Assembly: GCA_900767875.1 (NCBI GenBank)
Contig: CAAGAT010000038.1
Coordinates: forward strand, 1 to 64,000
Reading direction: 5' to 3'
Source of the DNA: an uncultured Sutterella sp.
Lineage (GTDB): Bacteria; Pseudomonadota; Gammaproteobacteria; Burkholderiales; Burkholderiaceae_F
DNA length: 64,000 bases
Under the pieces are notes generated by a model. The model searched no databases, was not told the DNA's origin, and worked only from the letters and a program-made list of their open reading frames with translations. The translations under genes were made by a program, and so were the position numbers. Of this stretch, positions 42,968 to 54,700 are shown one piece after another (positions within the stretch are counted from its first letter, which is position 1; the number at the start of each line of letters is the position of its first letter).

Positions 42968-43651
42968 ATGGCACAAGCGCAGACCTATAGCCGCAGCAAG
43001 GACTTTTCAGAAAACAACGTCGATCAGGTCGATCTGCCCGCCATCAACGCGGAGTTCGACAACCTGGGCTCGGTGGTCAACACGATCAACGCAAACCTGC
43101 AGCAGATCCAGGCCGACGACGGCGGGCTGCTCGATGAGAGTATCGGGCTCGAAAAGCTCACGCCCGAAGCCCGTGAGGCGCTGCAGGGAAAGGACGGTAA
43201 AGACGGCGTTGATGGCAAAGACGGTGAGGACGGTGCTCCGGGTGAGCGCGGCCCGCAGGGTGTGTCGTTTGAAGCGGACGCCCAGGGGCTCATTGCCGAG
43301 CGAAGCCTCTACGACGCGCAGGCCGAAGGTTTTTCCTTCCTGGCTATCGATGAGGGCAAGCTCTATTGGAAGCTGTCGCGGGCGATTGGCGATTGGTCGC
43401 AACCTGCCGAGTTTGGCCAGGGCCCGGAAGGCCCGCAGGGTCCTCAAGGCCCGAAGGGTGAACGCGGCCTGCCCGGAAACGACGGTGCCATGGGTCCGCA
43501 AGGGCCGCAGGGTGAGCCCGGTGAGGACGGCGTGGTGACTGTGGTGGACACGCAGACGCAGCGCGTTTCGCTCGTTGGCAAGCGCTACCTCAACGTCCAA
43601 CTCAAGATCGCCGAGGGCAAGCTCTCTCTCGTTCTGACCACTGAGGCCTGA
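42968..43651 (+). CDS. Second tail fibre with collagen-like repeats
   Basis: The 227-residue protein starts with an attachment segment (MAQAQTYSRSKDFSENNVDQ) similar to that at 38105. It has two Gly-X-Y blocks (GKDGKDGVDGKDGEDGAPG; GPEGPQGPQGPKGERGLPG) on either side of a globular segment. The C-terminus is a short beta domain. Two fibres with the same base but different shafts suggest a branched or alternative host-binding apparatus. Confidence 0.85.
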   Translation: MAQAQTYSRSKDFSENNVDQVDLPAINAEFDNLGSVVNTINANLQQIQADDGGLLDESIGLEKLTPEAREALQGKDGKDGVDGKDGEDGAPGERGPQGVSFEADAQGLIAERSLYDAQAEGFSFLAIDEGKLYWKLSRAIGDWSQPAEFGQGPEGPQGPQGPKGERGLPGNDGAMGPQGPQGEPGEDGVVTVVDTQTQRVSLVGKRYLNVQLKIAEGKLSLVLTTEA

Positions 43652-43653
43652 TC

Positions 43654-44376
43654 ATGATCAAGCAGTTGGCGCAGCAAAACCCCATCGATCGCCGGCAGCG
43701 CACGCTCGGCGAACTCATGACCGAACTCAAGGCCCGCCTGGGCTTTGTGACGCAGGGCGTGAGCAGTAAGCTTGCCGATCCTATCCTCAAGTCCTTCCTG
43801 CAGGAGGGCCACGACTACGTCTACGAGAAGATGGGCCGTCCTACGGCCAAGGCCCGAACGACCATCATGGTGCACAAGGGCAGCAAGCTCTATGACTTCC
43901 ACAATGATGAGCTCGACGAGGACATTCCGCCCGAGACAGTGCTGGCCATCTCCGTCTACGAAACGTACGACAGTATCGTGCGGTTGGTGCAGGGCATCAC
44001 CGAGACCATGCGCGCTGACGACGTTACGCCCGAGGTGCCGCGTCGATGGGATGTTCTGAACGGGCAGATCGAACTGTGGCCCACGCCCGACGCGCAGTAT
44101 CCGATGGTGGTGATCTACGAGCGCGGCAAGACGCGCTTTGAGCGTGACGAGGATCGTCCTTGCGTTCCCGATCGCCTGGTCTTCCTGTATGCGCTTGCCA
44201 GTGCCAAGGCCCACTACGGGCATCAGGATGCGCAGACGGCGGGCTCGATCTTCCAGACGTATCTGAAGGAGGCCATGAGCGACAGGTTGTTCAATAAGCG
44301 CTTCAACGTTCGCACGGTGCGGCCTGACGCGCGCTACTTCGTGCACCGCACGGCAGACGATCAGTACGTTCTGTAG
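43654..44376 (+). CDS. Tail tubular/adaptor-like protein
   Basis: The 240-residue protein begins MIKQLAQQNPIDRRQRTLGE and has a helical second half. Placement before the hub-like gene, two bases after the fibre gene, fits a head-tail adaptor of podoviruses. The assignment is by order more than by motif. Confidence 0.65.
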   Translation: MIKQLAQQNPIDRRQRTLGELMTELKARLGFVTQGVSSKLADPILKSFLQEGHDYVYEKMGRPTAKARTTIMVHKGSKLYDFHNDELDEDIPPETVLAISVYETYDSIVRLVQGITETMRADDVTPEVPRRWDVLNGQIELWPTPDAQYPMVVIYERGKTRFERDEDRPCVPDRLVFLYALASAKAHYGHQDAQTAGSIFQTYLKEAMSDRLFNKRFNVRTVRPDARYFVHRTADDQYVL

Positions 44377-44387
44377 GGAGGCGGGTC

Positions 44388-45797
44388 GTGGTTTCCAAGA
44401 TTGTCTTCAATCGGTTCGACTTGGGCATAGATCTGCGCAAGGACGCTTCCGTCTCGGACGCCAACCGGCTGCGCGAGATGCGTAATGCCTATGTGACAAC
44501 GGGTCTGACGACGGCCAAGCGCCCGGGCTTTTCGCTCGTGGCCACGCTCGAGCCGGGCACCACGGGCCTTTACGCGGCCCTGGGCAAACTGCATACCTTC
44601 TATGGCAGCGGCACGGTGATGCATGAAAACCCTCTGTTTGAGGCTCACAAGATTGCGCCGGCTGCAGGCGAGAAGGCCGTCAAGGATATTTGGTACGCCG
44701 ACGTTTTCAACAACTACTTGTACGTCGCTGCCGAGTACGAGGACGGCACGGTGCTGCACCATTATCTGGACGGGGATGAGGCCGGCACGCAGATTACCGA
44801 TGAGCAGTGCCCGCACTCAAAGGCCTGCATCAAGACGAATGAGAAAATTTTCGCGGTCGGCAAAGACGGGGACGTCGTGCGCTTTTGCAGCACCGGGCGC
44901 CCGCGCGACTGGAGCAGCACTAAGGACGCGGGCTTTCTGCCCACGGGAATGAACGCTCGAGGAGACCGCACGGCCACCGCCTTGGGACTGCAGCGGGGCC
45001 GCCTTGGCGTGCTTACGCGCGACAGCTGTCAGCTGTGGACGATTGATCCGGATCCCAACAACATGGGCCTTTACGACATTGTCGAAAACGTGGGCTCGAG
45101 CTTTCCGAAGACCGTGGCCAACGTGGCCGGGGACCTCTACTTTCTCAGCGACTACGGCGTGCGCTCGATCACAACGCAGGCATATACGGATAACCTCGTC
45201 GACGAGGACATTGGCAGCCCCGTCGACACGCTCGTGCGCCAGGCCATCGATGAGGCGCAGGCAAGCGGAGTCGAGCCCCGCGCGTTTTACTTTTACGGCA
45301 CCGGGCAATTCGTCCTGGGATTCGGCAACCACCTGTTTGTGTACTCGATCAGCCGCACGGCCAAGATTGCAGCGTGGTCCCAGTACTACCTGCAGTTTCC
45401 GGTCGACGCCGTGGCTGAGCTCGGCAAAAGGCTTTATTTCCGTAGCGGCGACAACGTCTACCTGTTCGACGAGAACAACCATACCGACGCGGGCATCCAG
45501 TACGAGGCGCTGATCGAACTGCCCTGGATGGATTTCAAAAAGCCCGGGGAGCTCAAGCTCATTCATGGCATTGATGCGGTTGTCGAGGGCGACGCCTACA
45601 TCTCGATCGCCTTCAACGCCAACAACGCCGACGCGCGCACGCCTGAGGTGCACGTCAAGGGCAACACGCGCCCGTACGGCACCATCCCGATTGCCTGCTG
45701 CGGCACTGAATTCTCGCTGCGCATTCGCAACTACGGGGACCGGCCCTTCAAGCTCAATGCCTTGACCGTGTACTTCGATTCCCTGGGGGTGCGGTAA
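44388..45797 (+). CDS. Tail hub/DNA-stabilisation-like protein
   Basis: The 469-residue beta-rich protein starts with GTG. Repeated blade-like segments (TTAKRPGFSLVATLEPGTTG; SAKGLYAALGKLHTFYGSG-type pattern; GDLYFLSDYGVRSIT) resemble podovirus tail proteins such as P22 gp10 or T7 gp12. It overlaps the next gene by one base. Confidence 0.7.
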   Translation: MVSKIVFNRFDLGIDLRKDASVSDANRLREMRNAYVTTGLTTAKRPGFSLVATLEPGTTGLYAALGKLHTFYGSGTVMHENPLFEAHKIAPAAGEKAVKDIWYADVFNNYLYVAAEYEDGTVLHHYLDGDEAGTQITDEQCPHSKACIKTNEKIFAVGKDGDVVRFCSTGRPRDWSSTKDAGFLPTGMNARGDRTATALGLQRGRLGVLTRDSCQLWTIDPDPNNMGLYDIVENVGSSFPKTVANVAGDLYFLSDYGVRSITTQAYTDNLVDEDIGSPVDTLVRQAIDEAQASGVEPRAFYFYGTGQFVLGFGNHLFVYSISRTAKIAAWSQYYLQFPVDAVAELGKRLYFRSGDNVYLFDENNHTDAGIQYEALIELPWMDFKKPGELKLIHGIDAVVEGDAYISIAFNANNADARTPEVHVKGNTRPYGTIPIACCGTEFSLRIRNYGDRPFKLNALTVYFDSLGVR

Positions 45798-46219
45798 TGC
45801 TCAGGATGCGCTTTATCGGCCGGAGCAACTGGCAGGAGTTCGAGGTCATCCGACACGAGGTACAGCGGGTGGTCGAGCGGGCCTGCCACGGCGAATTCAC
45901 CACCGCCGACGTCGAGGCCATGATCCAGGGCGGTACGGCCTTTGCGGGCTACGTTGTCGACGACGCTGGTGCCGTACTTATGGCGGGCGTGTGGGAGCTG
46001 CTGCACTACCCTCGAATGCTCGTGGTGAATGTCATGGCAATGGGCGGCTCGGGCTTTAAGGTCCTGTGGCCCGAGTTCGGACCGGTGCTCAAGAGCGTGT
46101 GGCGCAAGCAGGGTGCGGCGGCCTGGCAGTGTGAGGCAAGCCCCGCCATGACGAAACTTTTACAGAAGTCCGGGACCGGGCTTGAGGCCGTCTACATCAC
46201 GTCCCGAGAAAAGCTTTAG
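45797..46219 (+). CDS. GNAT-like small virion-region protein (140 aa)
   Basis: The fold pattern AGYVVDDAGAVLMAGVWELL, then LVVNVMAMGGSGFKVLWPEF, looks acetyltransferase-like, as in small proteins that precede internal virion genes of T7-type phages. No catalytic motif is certain. Confidence 0.6.
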   Translation: MLRMRFIGRSNWQEFEVIRHEVQRVVERACHGEFTTADVEAMIQGGTAFAGYVVDDAGAVLMAGVWELLHYPRMLVVNVMAMGGSGFKVLWPEFGPVLKSVWRKQGAAAWQCEASPAMTKLLQKSGTGLEAVYITSREKL

Positions 46220-46228
46220 GAGAAAAAG

Positions 46229-46948
46229 ATGGATTTCAATGACCTTTGGCACCAACAGGATATGGAGTTTGGTGGGCCCGCATTTTGCGCCTGGCCCACG
46301 TCGCGCTCCGGCAAGATCGTGCCGCACAAGGGTGGCAGCCGCGGAACCGACGCAGCCGAGATTGAGCGTCAGCGCCAGGAGAGGGCGCAGCAGGCCATCG
46401 AGGCCATCAACAAGACGTTCGACGACGCCAATCGTGAGGCGCTCTATCAGCACCATCGTGACGCCGTCTACGACTTGAATACCAACGAGGTCGAGCGTCA
46501 GGCGGCCGAGAAGGAGCGTGGGAACCGCTTTGCGCTCGCGCGCAACGGTCTGCTAGGCGGTTCGGTCGACGTGGATTCCGCCACTGAAATAAACCGCCTC
46601 ACGAATGAGGGCCTGGCAAAGGCGGGCGGCATCGCCGACGCGGCCATGAGCGATTTGATGGCCGCGGACGAGAACACGCGAAACAACCTCGTGAGCATGG
46701 CAACGGCCGGCACCGATGCCACCACGGCGGCGCAGTTGGCCGCAAGCGGGCTCAATCAAAACATGGAGTCGGCCGCTGCTGACAAAGCGGTCGCTTCGGT
46801 TGGGGACCTTTTCAACACGCTCACGAATGCCTACTTGTTCCAGAACTTGGGCAAGTACGCGCAGTCGCTCAGTTCCATCAATCCTTACGCGGCTCGGGCG
46901 GCTTCCGCTACGACGTCTGATCCGCATGCTACGTATGAGGGGTCCTAA
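46229..46948 (+). CDS. Internal virion (ejection) protein candidate 1
   Basis: The 239-residue protein is helical and Ala-rich (AAEIERQRQERAQQAIEAIN; LAASGLNQNMESAAADKAVA), without a signal peptide. It lies at the place of the small ejection proteins of podoviruses. Confidence 0.65.
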   Translation: MDFNDLWHQQDMEFGGPAFCAWPTSRSGKIVPHKGGSRGTDAAEIERQRQERAQQAIEAINKTFDDANREALYQHHRDAVYDLNTNEVERQAAEKERGNRFALARNGLLGGSVDVDSATEINRLTNEGLAKAGGIADAAMSDLMAADENTRNNLVSMATAGTDATTAAQLAASGLNQNMESAAADKAVASVGDLFNTLTNAYLFQNLGKYAQSLSSINPYAARAASATTSDPHATYEGS

Positions 46949-46950
46949 CT

Positions 46951-47838
46951 ATGGGGTGGGTAATCGGCGGCCTGATCGCTGCGCTCGTGGGTTCAGCTAT
47001 GCAGGCCTACGCGCAGAATTCGGCCAGTAAGAAAGCGCAGGCACGCATGAGAGCCGCGCAGTACGCCCTGGGGGATGCCCAGGACAAAATCAACGACAAG
47101 ATCATGCAGGCGGCAGGAGAGTACGACAGCGAGAAGCGTGTCGCAAATCAGGCCGCGGAGCAGGAGCGCATCGCCTCGGATATTAAGTCGGATGTGGCCG
47201 AGTCCCAAGCGATTCGTGATGCGCAGCAGGTTACGGCCGGCAATGTGTCGAGCGATTATGAGAAGGCGCGCGCGGCCTCGAAGGAAAAGACGGCCGACTA
47301 CGCAAACGCTTTTGCGGACCTCGTGAGCAAAATCCGCAGCGCTGGCACGACGCGCATGAATGAAGGCTTCAAGCTCAATCGCTATGGCCAGGACATCGGC
47401 ATGTTGGCCAAGAACGCCCAGGGCGACTACGCCGTCGGCGTAGCGCAGGCGCAGGACGCGCTCAACAGTAAGAAGGGCCTCGAGAACCTGGGCAAGATCG
47501 TTTCCGCTATCGGCACGGTGGCTAGCCTGTATGGCGGCTTCGCCAGTGCCGGGGCAAGCGCGGCCGGCAGTGCGGCGGGTAACGGCGGCATGCTGAGTGG
47601 GTTGTCGACCGCGGGCGGCACGGGCCTGTCTCAAGGTCTGACGGCGGGCGGGGCCACGCTCGGCGGGGGAGCATCCGCGGGTTCGGCCTTCGGCTCTTCG
47701 CTCCTGAGCTCGACGCCCGGTACGTTCTCGCAAGCGGCCAATATCTTGGGGGTCGCCGGCAACGGCGGCCTGATGCCGTACCTTGCGGGCGGCACGGCTC
47801 TGGGTGCCTATACGAACCCCTGGAAACTCAACAATTGA
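46951..47838 (+). CDS. Internal virion protein with glycine-zipper membrane segment
   Basis: The 295-residue protein has an N-terminal hydrophobic helix (GWVIGGLIAALVGSAMQAYA), a coiled central part and a Gly/Ala-rich end (YGGFASAGASAAGSAAGNGG). This design fits T7 gp14-like proteins that insert into the host outer membrane during ejection. Confidence 0.7.
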   Translation: MGWVIGGLIAALVGSAMQAYAQNSASKKAQARMRAAQYALGDAQDKINDKIMQAAGEYDSEKRVANQAAEQERIASDIKSDVAESQAIRDAQQVTAGNVSSDYEKARAASKEKTADYANAFADLVSKIRSAGTTRMNEGFKLNRYGQDIGMLAKNAQGDYAVGVAQAQDALNSKKGLENLGKIVSAIGTVASLYGGFASAGASAAGSAAGNGGMLSGLSTAGGTGLSQGLTAGGATLGGGASAGSAFGSSLLSSTPGTFSQAANILGVAGNGGLMPYLAGGTALGAYTNPWKLNN

Positions 47839-47846
47839 GGTAAGCG

Positions 47847-48752
47847 ATGAGTTGGAGCAGAGCAGATTGGACGCCCGTAGCGAATGCCATTGAGAATTTC
47901 GGCACGGGCCTGGCGGGGAATGCGCTTAAGAAAGCGCAGCTCGACCGCCGGCTTGGCAAGGACATCGTGGACTATGAGCGAGGCACGGCCAGCATTGACC
48001 TGGATCGCGCCCGCACGCGGCAGGTCGAGATGGATATGAAAAACACGGCGGCCTTGGCTTCGCTCTTCGACCCGTTGATGCTGACGGCGCAGGAGCGCAC
48101 CGGCATCGGCGTCAACGCCATGGCCGGCCGCAACGTCTTTGCCGACTCGCTGCGCGGTGCGCAGATTGCACAGACTGCGCAACAGGCTCGGCAGCTCTTT
48201 GAAAACGGCACGCCAGAAGAGCGCCTCACGATTGTCACCGACAAGCCCATCATGCCGTATTCGCTTGACTCAAGCACAGGCGCCGTAATCAACAGACTTA
48301 CGGGGCAGGTTACGGCCGACACGCCACTGGCGACCAGACTTCTTTCAGGGTCGGTGGCGGGGCCAAAGTTCGGAGAGCTGCAGAAGATCTATGAGACCAA
48401 TCAGCAGATCACGGATCCCTATGGCGGTTCGCGCACGACAACCTTCACCGACATGGGAGCCATGATGCGCGACATTCAGGCCGTCAGAGACAAAGGCCTT
48501 CCTGTTACGCAGGAATCGCTTTTGGCGCAGCGCATCGAGTCTCTCTTTGGGGGTGGCGACGCAGCCTCTGCTGTCCCTCCGTCTCCTGCTTCTCAGCCCC
48601 CTGTGGGACAGGGATACCTCACGCAGCAGGAGGCGGCGGCGTTTGGCCCCGACCTGTCCGCGAAGATCGAAGAGTTGTCGGCGCAGTACAGCGCAGGAAG
48701 CCTGACCACCGAACAGTACAAAGCAGCATTACGGGAGCTCGGCCTGAAATGA
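47847..48752 (+). CDS. Internal virion protein candidate 3
   Basis: The 301-residue protein is mostly helical (IDLDRARTRQVEMDMKNTAA) and ends with a short acidic helix (KIEELSAQYSAGSLTTEQYK). Its stop overlaps the start of the giant gene (ATGA), so the two products are probably made together. Confidence 0.65.
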   Translation: MSWSRADWTPVANAIENFGTGLAGNALKKAQLDRRLGKDIVDYERGTASIDLDRARTRQVEMDMKNTAALASLFDPLMLTAQERTGIGVNAMAGRNVFADSLRGAQIAQTAQQARQLFENGTPEERLTIVTDKPIMPYSLDSSTGAVINRLTGQVTADTPLATRLLSGSVAGPKFGELQKIYETNQQITDPYGGSRTTTFTDMGAMMRDIQAVRDKGLPVTQESLLAQRIESLFGGGDAASAVPPSPASQPPVGQGYLTQQEAAAFGPDLSAKIEELSAQYSAGSLTTEQYKAALRELGLK

Positions 48753-51700
48753 GCCAAATTGACGATTTGATTTCAAGGATTGACGCGCAAAAGCGAGCAT
48801 CCCGCATGCCCTCTGTCGACGAGATGAGCGACCGTGTTCTGGCCGAGCGCGGCCCGGGCATTCTGAAGGGGGCCAAAGACTTTGCGGCTTCGGCGGCTAT
48901 CGGCCTGGGCAACATCCCTAAAGCGGTCTCCCAGATCGGGGAAATGGCCACCGGCAGTGCAAAGCCCCTCGCTATGGCTACCATCATCATGGAGGACATG
49001 CAGGACCGCGCTCGGGAAAATGCCGTGAGCGACGAGACGCTTGCCCAGCAGCGCATGATCTCGAGGATCATCAACGACCCGAACAAGGGGTGGTGGGATG
49101 TTGTCAAGGCGGTGCCCGAGTACCCGGCAGGCGCCCTCTCGCAGCTTGCCGAATCTCTGAGTTCCTTCTTAGTTCCCGCAGGCGCAGGTGCCGGTGCCGC
49201 CCGTGGTGCGGTCATGCTCGGACGCGCGCTCAGTCCCACGGCGGGCGTCGTGGCAAAGGCTCTCACAAACCCGAGAGCCGCGCAGATGGCAGGCGTAGTC
49301 GGCACAAATGCGCTGATGAATGCGGGCGACACGTTCTCGAGCAACCGCGAGGGTGAGCTCTCGGATCGCTATCTTGGCGCAGGTGCCGCGGGCGCTCTTT
49401 CGCTGCTTGCGGGCGCATTGACGGGCGGCGGCGCGGAAAAAGCCCTGTCCGATGTGCTTTTGGGCAGGGGCATGGCTCAGGGTGCTGCGGCCAATTCCGT
49501 GGCAGGCAGGATCCTTCAGAACGTGGGGGGCATTTCCAAGACAGCCGGCAAGGAAGGCGTGCAAGAGTACCCCGAAGAGTTCGGACAGTCCGTCGGCTCG
49601 GACATCGCCAACGCCGAAGACATCGACGTTGGCAAGGCGCACAGACAGGGTACCTACGGCGGCATGCTCGGTGCGCTCTCGGGCGGCGGCATTGGCGCGA
49701 TGCAGGCAGCCCTTCGCGGGCAGAATCCGATGTCGAGCGCCCCCTCTTCTGAACCTGCTCCCGCTCCGCAGGCGGCCGAGACTTCCGCGGACAATTCCGT
49801 CAAGGCCGCTGAGAAAGCGGCCGCCAGGCTAGAGGCCCTGACGCGTGAGGTGCGCAAGACCACGCCTGCAGATCCTTCGGCCCCCGTCGAACACGCTCAG
49901 CCCCAGCCCCAGCCTCAGGCGCAGGACACTGCGGCCTCGAGCGGCAGCTTCACGACGCCCGAGGGACAGCGTGTTGTGCTTCAAAATCGCAACCGCAACA
50001 CGCCCGCATCGATTCAGCAGGTGAATGCGATCGCGGGCAACCCCGACTACATGCGCGTGGCGCCTACCCACGACTTTGGCAGCGGCGCGCCGGTGGTGGC
50101 CTACGGCTCGGTGCCGACTGAGCAGCTGGGCCGCCAGGACGTGAGCGTAACCTCCGACGGGGAGCGCATTCCCGTTCAGTACGCGGTTGTCGAAAGCGAC
50201 ACGGTGCTCACCAGCAACTTTGTCAACGGCGCCACTAATACGGCCTACGAGAGCGCGCCCGCCACTCGGATGCGTGCCGTGGCCGGTAACGGCCGTGTGG
50301 CGGGTATTACCGAGGCGTACCGCCGCGGCAACGCAGCGCAGTACAAGGCTGAGCTTGAGGCTGACGCGCCGAACCTTGGCATCGATCCCGCCGTGGTGCA
50401 GCGCATGCGTGCGCCGGTGCTCGTGCGTGTGATGCCTGCGGACCGTGTGCGCCCTGACATCGGGGACGTTTCGAACACGTCGGGCAACCTGAGCCTTAAC
50501 GCCGTTGAGACGGCAGCCAACGACGTCAACCGAATTGACTTCGAACGAGTGCGCTTTAGTGACGAGGGCGATATCACTCGCGACAGTGTCGTCGATTTCG
50601 TGCGGCAAATGCCGCTGGCCGAGCAGAACAACCTCATCGATGACCGTTCCGGGGATCCGTCCATTCAGGCCTATCAGCGCTTTGCCAATGCACTCTTTAA
50701 GAAAGCATACGGGGACGACGACTTGGTGCGCCTTGTGGCCCAGGCCGCGGACCCGGAGGTGCGCAACATCGTCAAGGCGCTCTCGCAGGCCGCCGGCAAG
50801 ATGGCCCGACTGGAGGGCTTGGGTGATCTGGATATTCGCGACTTGGTCAAACAGGCCGCGCAGATGGCCGTCAACGCCCGACGTCAGGGCGTCAAACTCT
50901 CTACGCTGGCGCAGCAGGACGACATCGGCATTGATCCCGACACGCGTGCGATCGTTGACGTTTTCGTCCAGAACGCGCAAAGTGCAAAGGCGATGACGCG
51001 CATTCTGGAGGCCGCCGCCGACTTTGCCTACAGTCAGGCGCACGCCGACGACATGTTCTCCGATGGCCATGTGGCCACGCGTCAGGACGTTTTAAATGCA
51101 GTCCGGGAGGAAAACCGTGCAACCCAAGAACGACGTGAAGCAAGACGCGCCGCAGCAGGCGCAGCAGCAAACCGACAGCAACCCGCATGGCGGCAGCAAA
51201 TCCTCGGGGATCAGCCCGCAGGGCCGCAGAATTTGGCAGAGTCCGCAGGGCGTGAGCTTGCTCAAGAAAATGTTCAGCGGCAACCCGATCGAGCCTCAGC
51301 TGACAACGGAAGACCGGCAGACGCTTCGGGCGCTCAAGAAGAGTTCAACCTGACGGGCCAAACCGAGGAAGAGGCTCAGACCGAGGCCGCGCGCATCGAG
51401 CAGATTGCTCGGGATGAGCAACAGGCGCAGCTCGACGCCCAGGCGCAGCAGCGCCGGGGGCGCATCGCCCGCGAAGAACGTCAGGCTGCCGACCGTGCGG
51501 CGGACGACTTCAGCCTGACCGACGACACGGTCAGTGCCGAGGATGCCGTGAGCGGTCAGCAGGGGCTGCGGTTCTCGCGTTCGACCGGAGCTTGGAAGGC
51601 CGATACGGATTTGGTGTCAGGAATAAAAGCCTTCTTCGGCACCACATGGGATCCGCATGAGTCCGGCTACATGATGCAGGATGGCGACATGCTCAATATG

Positions 51701-54700
51701 AGCGGGTCGCACGAGGTTGCAGACGACAGGGCAAAAAGAAGCTTGCGCGGACGCCGTATTGTTGACCATCGCGACCTCAGCGGGACCAACGCACGCGGCG
51801 TTTCCACTGAGCACTTTTTTGATGATCAGAACATCGACAGCCAGTCAGACTACATGTACAACTTTATGGCCCGAACTGGTGCCATGCGCATGGATTTCGA
51901 TTCTGGCGTTGCTGCTCTAAGTCGTCAGCCCACTCGTTCGCAAATTCAGATGTTGCAACGCATGGCGGACGAAAACGACTATCTGGCCGTTTCCTACTAC
52001 ACGCCTGATGGACGTATCGTTGATGAGGCCGAGTGGGATGGTCCGGTTACGCAGAAAAAGATTCGTGAATTTTTCACACAGGCAAGCGAAAAAGCTACCC
52101 GTGGCGTGGCCGGCGCTTATGCCTCTATACGAAAAAATGGCAGAAAGGGCGGCTCTCGATCGGAATCAATTCGCCAGTCTTTGAGCGAAGACAAGCAGCT
52201 TGGAGACGCCTTTACGCGCCTTGAAGACAGCGGTGCGGTTGATGTCGTGGAAACCATCGACGACCTGCCCGAATCCGTTCGAAATCAAATCGACAAGTCG
52301 GAAGTTCGAGAGAGCTTGTCGCCCATGAAATCTGTCGAGGCCAATATTCGCCGCGGCAAGCAAGCCATGGCCAAGGCCTTGGCGGAGAAGACTTCTGTTC
52401 ACCGAGCCATGTTCCGCACGAGCATGGGCTGGGTTGATTTCATCTGGGGCGATGAAGGAGGGGAGATTCGAAAGCGTGGATCTCGCCGCGGGGAGAAGGG
52501 GCTTTCGCACATTCTTGAGGCTCGCAAGCGCAAGGATGGTCTGAATGATTCCCAGATCAGGACGCTTCTTGACGATGTTGTAGAAACGATAGCGAAAGGA
52601 AAGGAGGCGGCGCGCTACGAGGCGGCCGGCTCAATCAGAGTTGTGATTTCTCTGTCCGGTGTAGAGGCTCAATTAGTGAAAAACCCCGGCAGCAACTCTT
52701 GGTTGCTGACAGGGTTTTACCGAGAATCAGGTGATCACCGAGTCGGCTCACCTACGACGGCGTCTACATCCCCCTCGCCTACTGGTTCCCGGCACGTCGG
52801 GGGAGGAGCTGACTCTCTATCCTCTAGGATTGACAGCGAGCGCCATGCCTTAGCAACGGACGCATCCATTGGGCTGGGGGAACGTGCCTCCATGGGGACT
52901 ACCACCATTGTGACCGAAGAAGGCTTAGAAATCAAGCATTCGGACAATGGAGAGGTCCAGGGCATCTACGATCCGTCGACTCGAAAGAGTTACCTGATCG
53001 CCTCCAATATCAAGGCTGGTGACGAAAAAGGCGTGCTTGTCCACGAGGTCGGCGTGCATATGGCTGCCGACAAGACGGGTGGGATGCGCGCCGAGGTGAC
53101 CCGCGCCGTTCAGATTGTCGTCAACGGTAACGCCAACGGCAACAGCACGGCCGACCGGGCCCACCGGCGCATGCGTGATGCGGGCCTGATCGACGAGCAC
53201 GGCAACGTCAGGACGGGGCAGGAAGAGGAGGCCATGGCCTACCTTGCTGAAGAGGCCCTGACCGACGGGGCCAAGGCGGCGCGCCCGATCCGCGAATGGT
53301 TGGCCAACCTCATCAGCAAGGTGCGCGTTTGGCTCTACAAGCGCGGGCTTTTTGTCGCGGCGGAAAATCTCTCCGATCGCGATCTCGTGGCCATCGCCGT
53401 GCAGAACGTGCGCACGATGGCGCAGAACGCTGCCTTGAGCAGAACTGATGCCGACGGCACTCTGGCCTACGGCAAGCGCTCGGATGATCAGGACGAGGAC
53501 GCTGAGCCCGTCGACGCCATCGTGCGCCGGCGCTTCAACGAGGGTAACGGCACCTGGGGCTTCAAACGAGACGAGCTCGGAAACCTCAAGTTCGGTGCGG
53601 GCGAGTGGGCATACAACCACATGGCAAGCGCAACTCACGCCGTTTTCTCTGCGATCGATCGAGCATCCGGACATAAGTTCAATCTCAATTTGGCGCCCAA
53701 GGAGTTCCGTCAGGCATTCCGCCGATACCGCGCAAGCATCGACAACGCGCGCAGCGACATCGCCTCCGTGGCAGAGGCGATGCAGACGATGAGCGCCGAA
53801 GAGCGACGCCTTGTCTCGGATGTCGTCGAGAAGATGGTTGCCCCTGGCGTAAATCCTCCCGAGCACGTCGTTCAGGTGGCCGCGGCTATCCAGAACCTGA
53901 TGGATGCGCAGACCGACGAACTCATCCGCCTGGGGCTGCTCACGCAAGAGACGGCCGAGCGTTGGCGCGGGCAATACCTGCCGCGCGTCTACTTGAAGCA
54001 AACAGAGCTCTTCGACGAGGCCAAGAAAACCTTCCGGAAGATCTTCGGCACCGGGCACGGCATGAAGGGAAACTTCCTCAAGGGCCGCGGCCTTTTCCGT
54101 CCCGTCGTCGGGTTCGATGCCATCGCGCAGCACAAGGCCATGGGTTGGGAGATCCGAGATCCGAATTGGTCCGACGCGCAGGGCGAGCTGGAGTTCGTGG
54201 GCGATGGCGCAGAGCCGCGCACGCCCACGGTTGTGATGTGGCGTGACTTCACGCCCGAGGAGCGCCGCCAGATGGGCGAGAGTCGGGACGCCATGGTTCG
54301 CCTCGCTTTGGGTTACATGCAGACGCAGGAAGATATTGCGCTTGCCCGCTTCTTTGAGAGCCTTGCGCACGACACGCGCTTCACGTCGTCGACGCCCAAT
54401 GAAGACTGGGTGAAGGTGCCCGACACGAGCATCGGTTCGGGCTCCAACATCAAGCGCTACGGGGCGCTTGCGGGCAAGTGGGTGTCTCCCGAAGTGTGGG
54501 CCGAGATTGAGCATCTCAAGGGCGACTCGAGCAGTGCGTCCCGCTTGGCGCGCTCGCTCATGGCCGCCTGGAAAGAGGGCAAGACCGCGCTCAACCCTGT
54601 GGCGCACGTAAATAACACGGCCGGCAACATCACTCTCGGGTACTTCTCAGGGGCCCCGACGCTCGATCCGCGCACGTACTTGACGGCCTTCCGCGAAATG

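Noticed and set aside
53042..53059. Canonical HExxH zinc protease motif in the giant protein
   Set aside because: The sequence is HEVGVH, with three residues between E and the second H, so it is only described as a variant zincin-like site.
52925..54607. 560-codon minus-strand frame
   Set aside because: It is antisense to the giant ejection protein, with shadow-type composition and no ribosome site.
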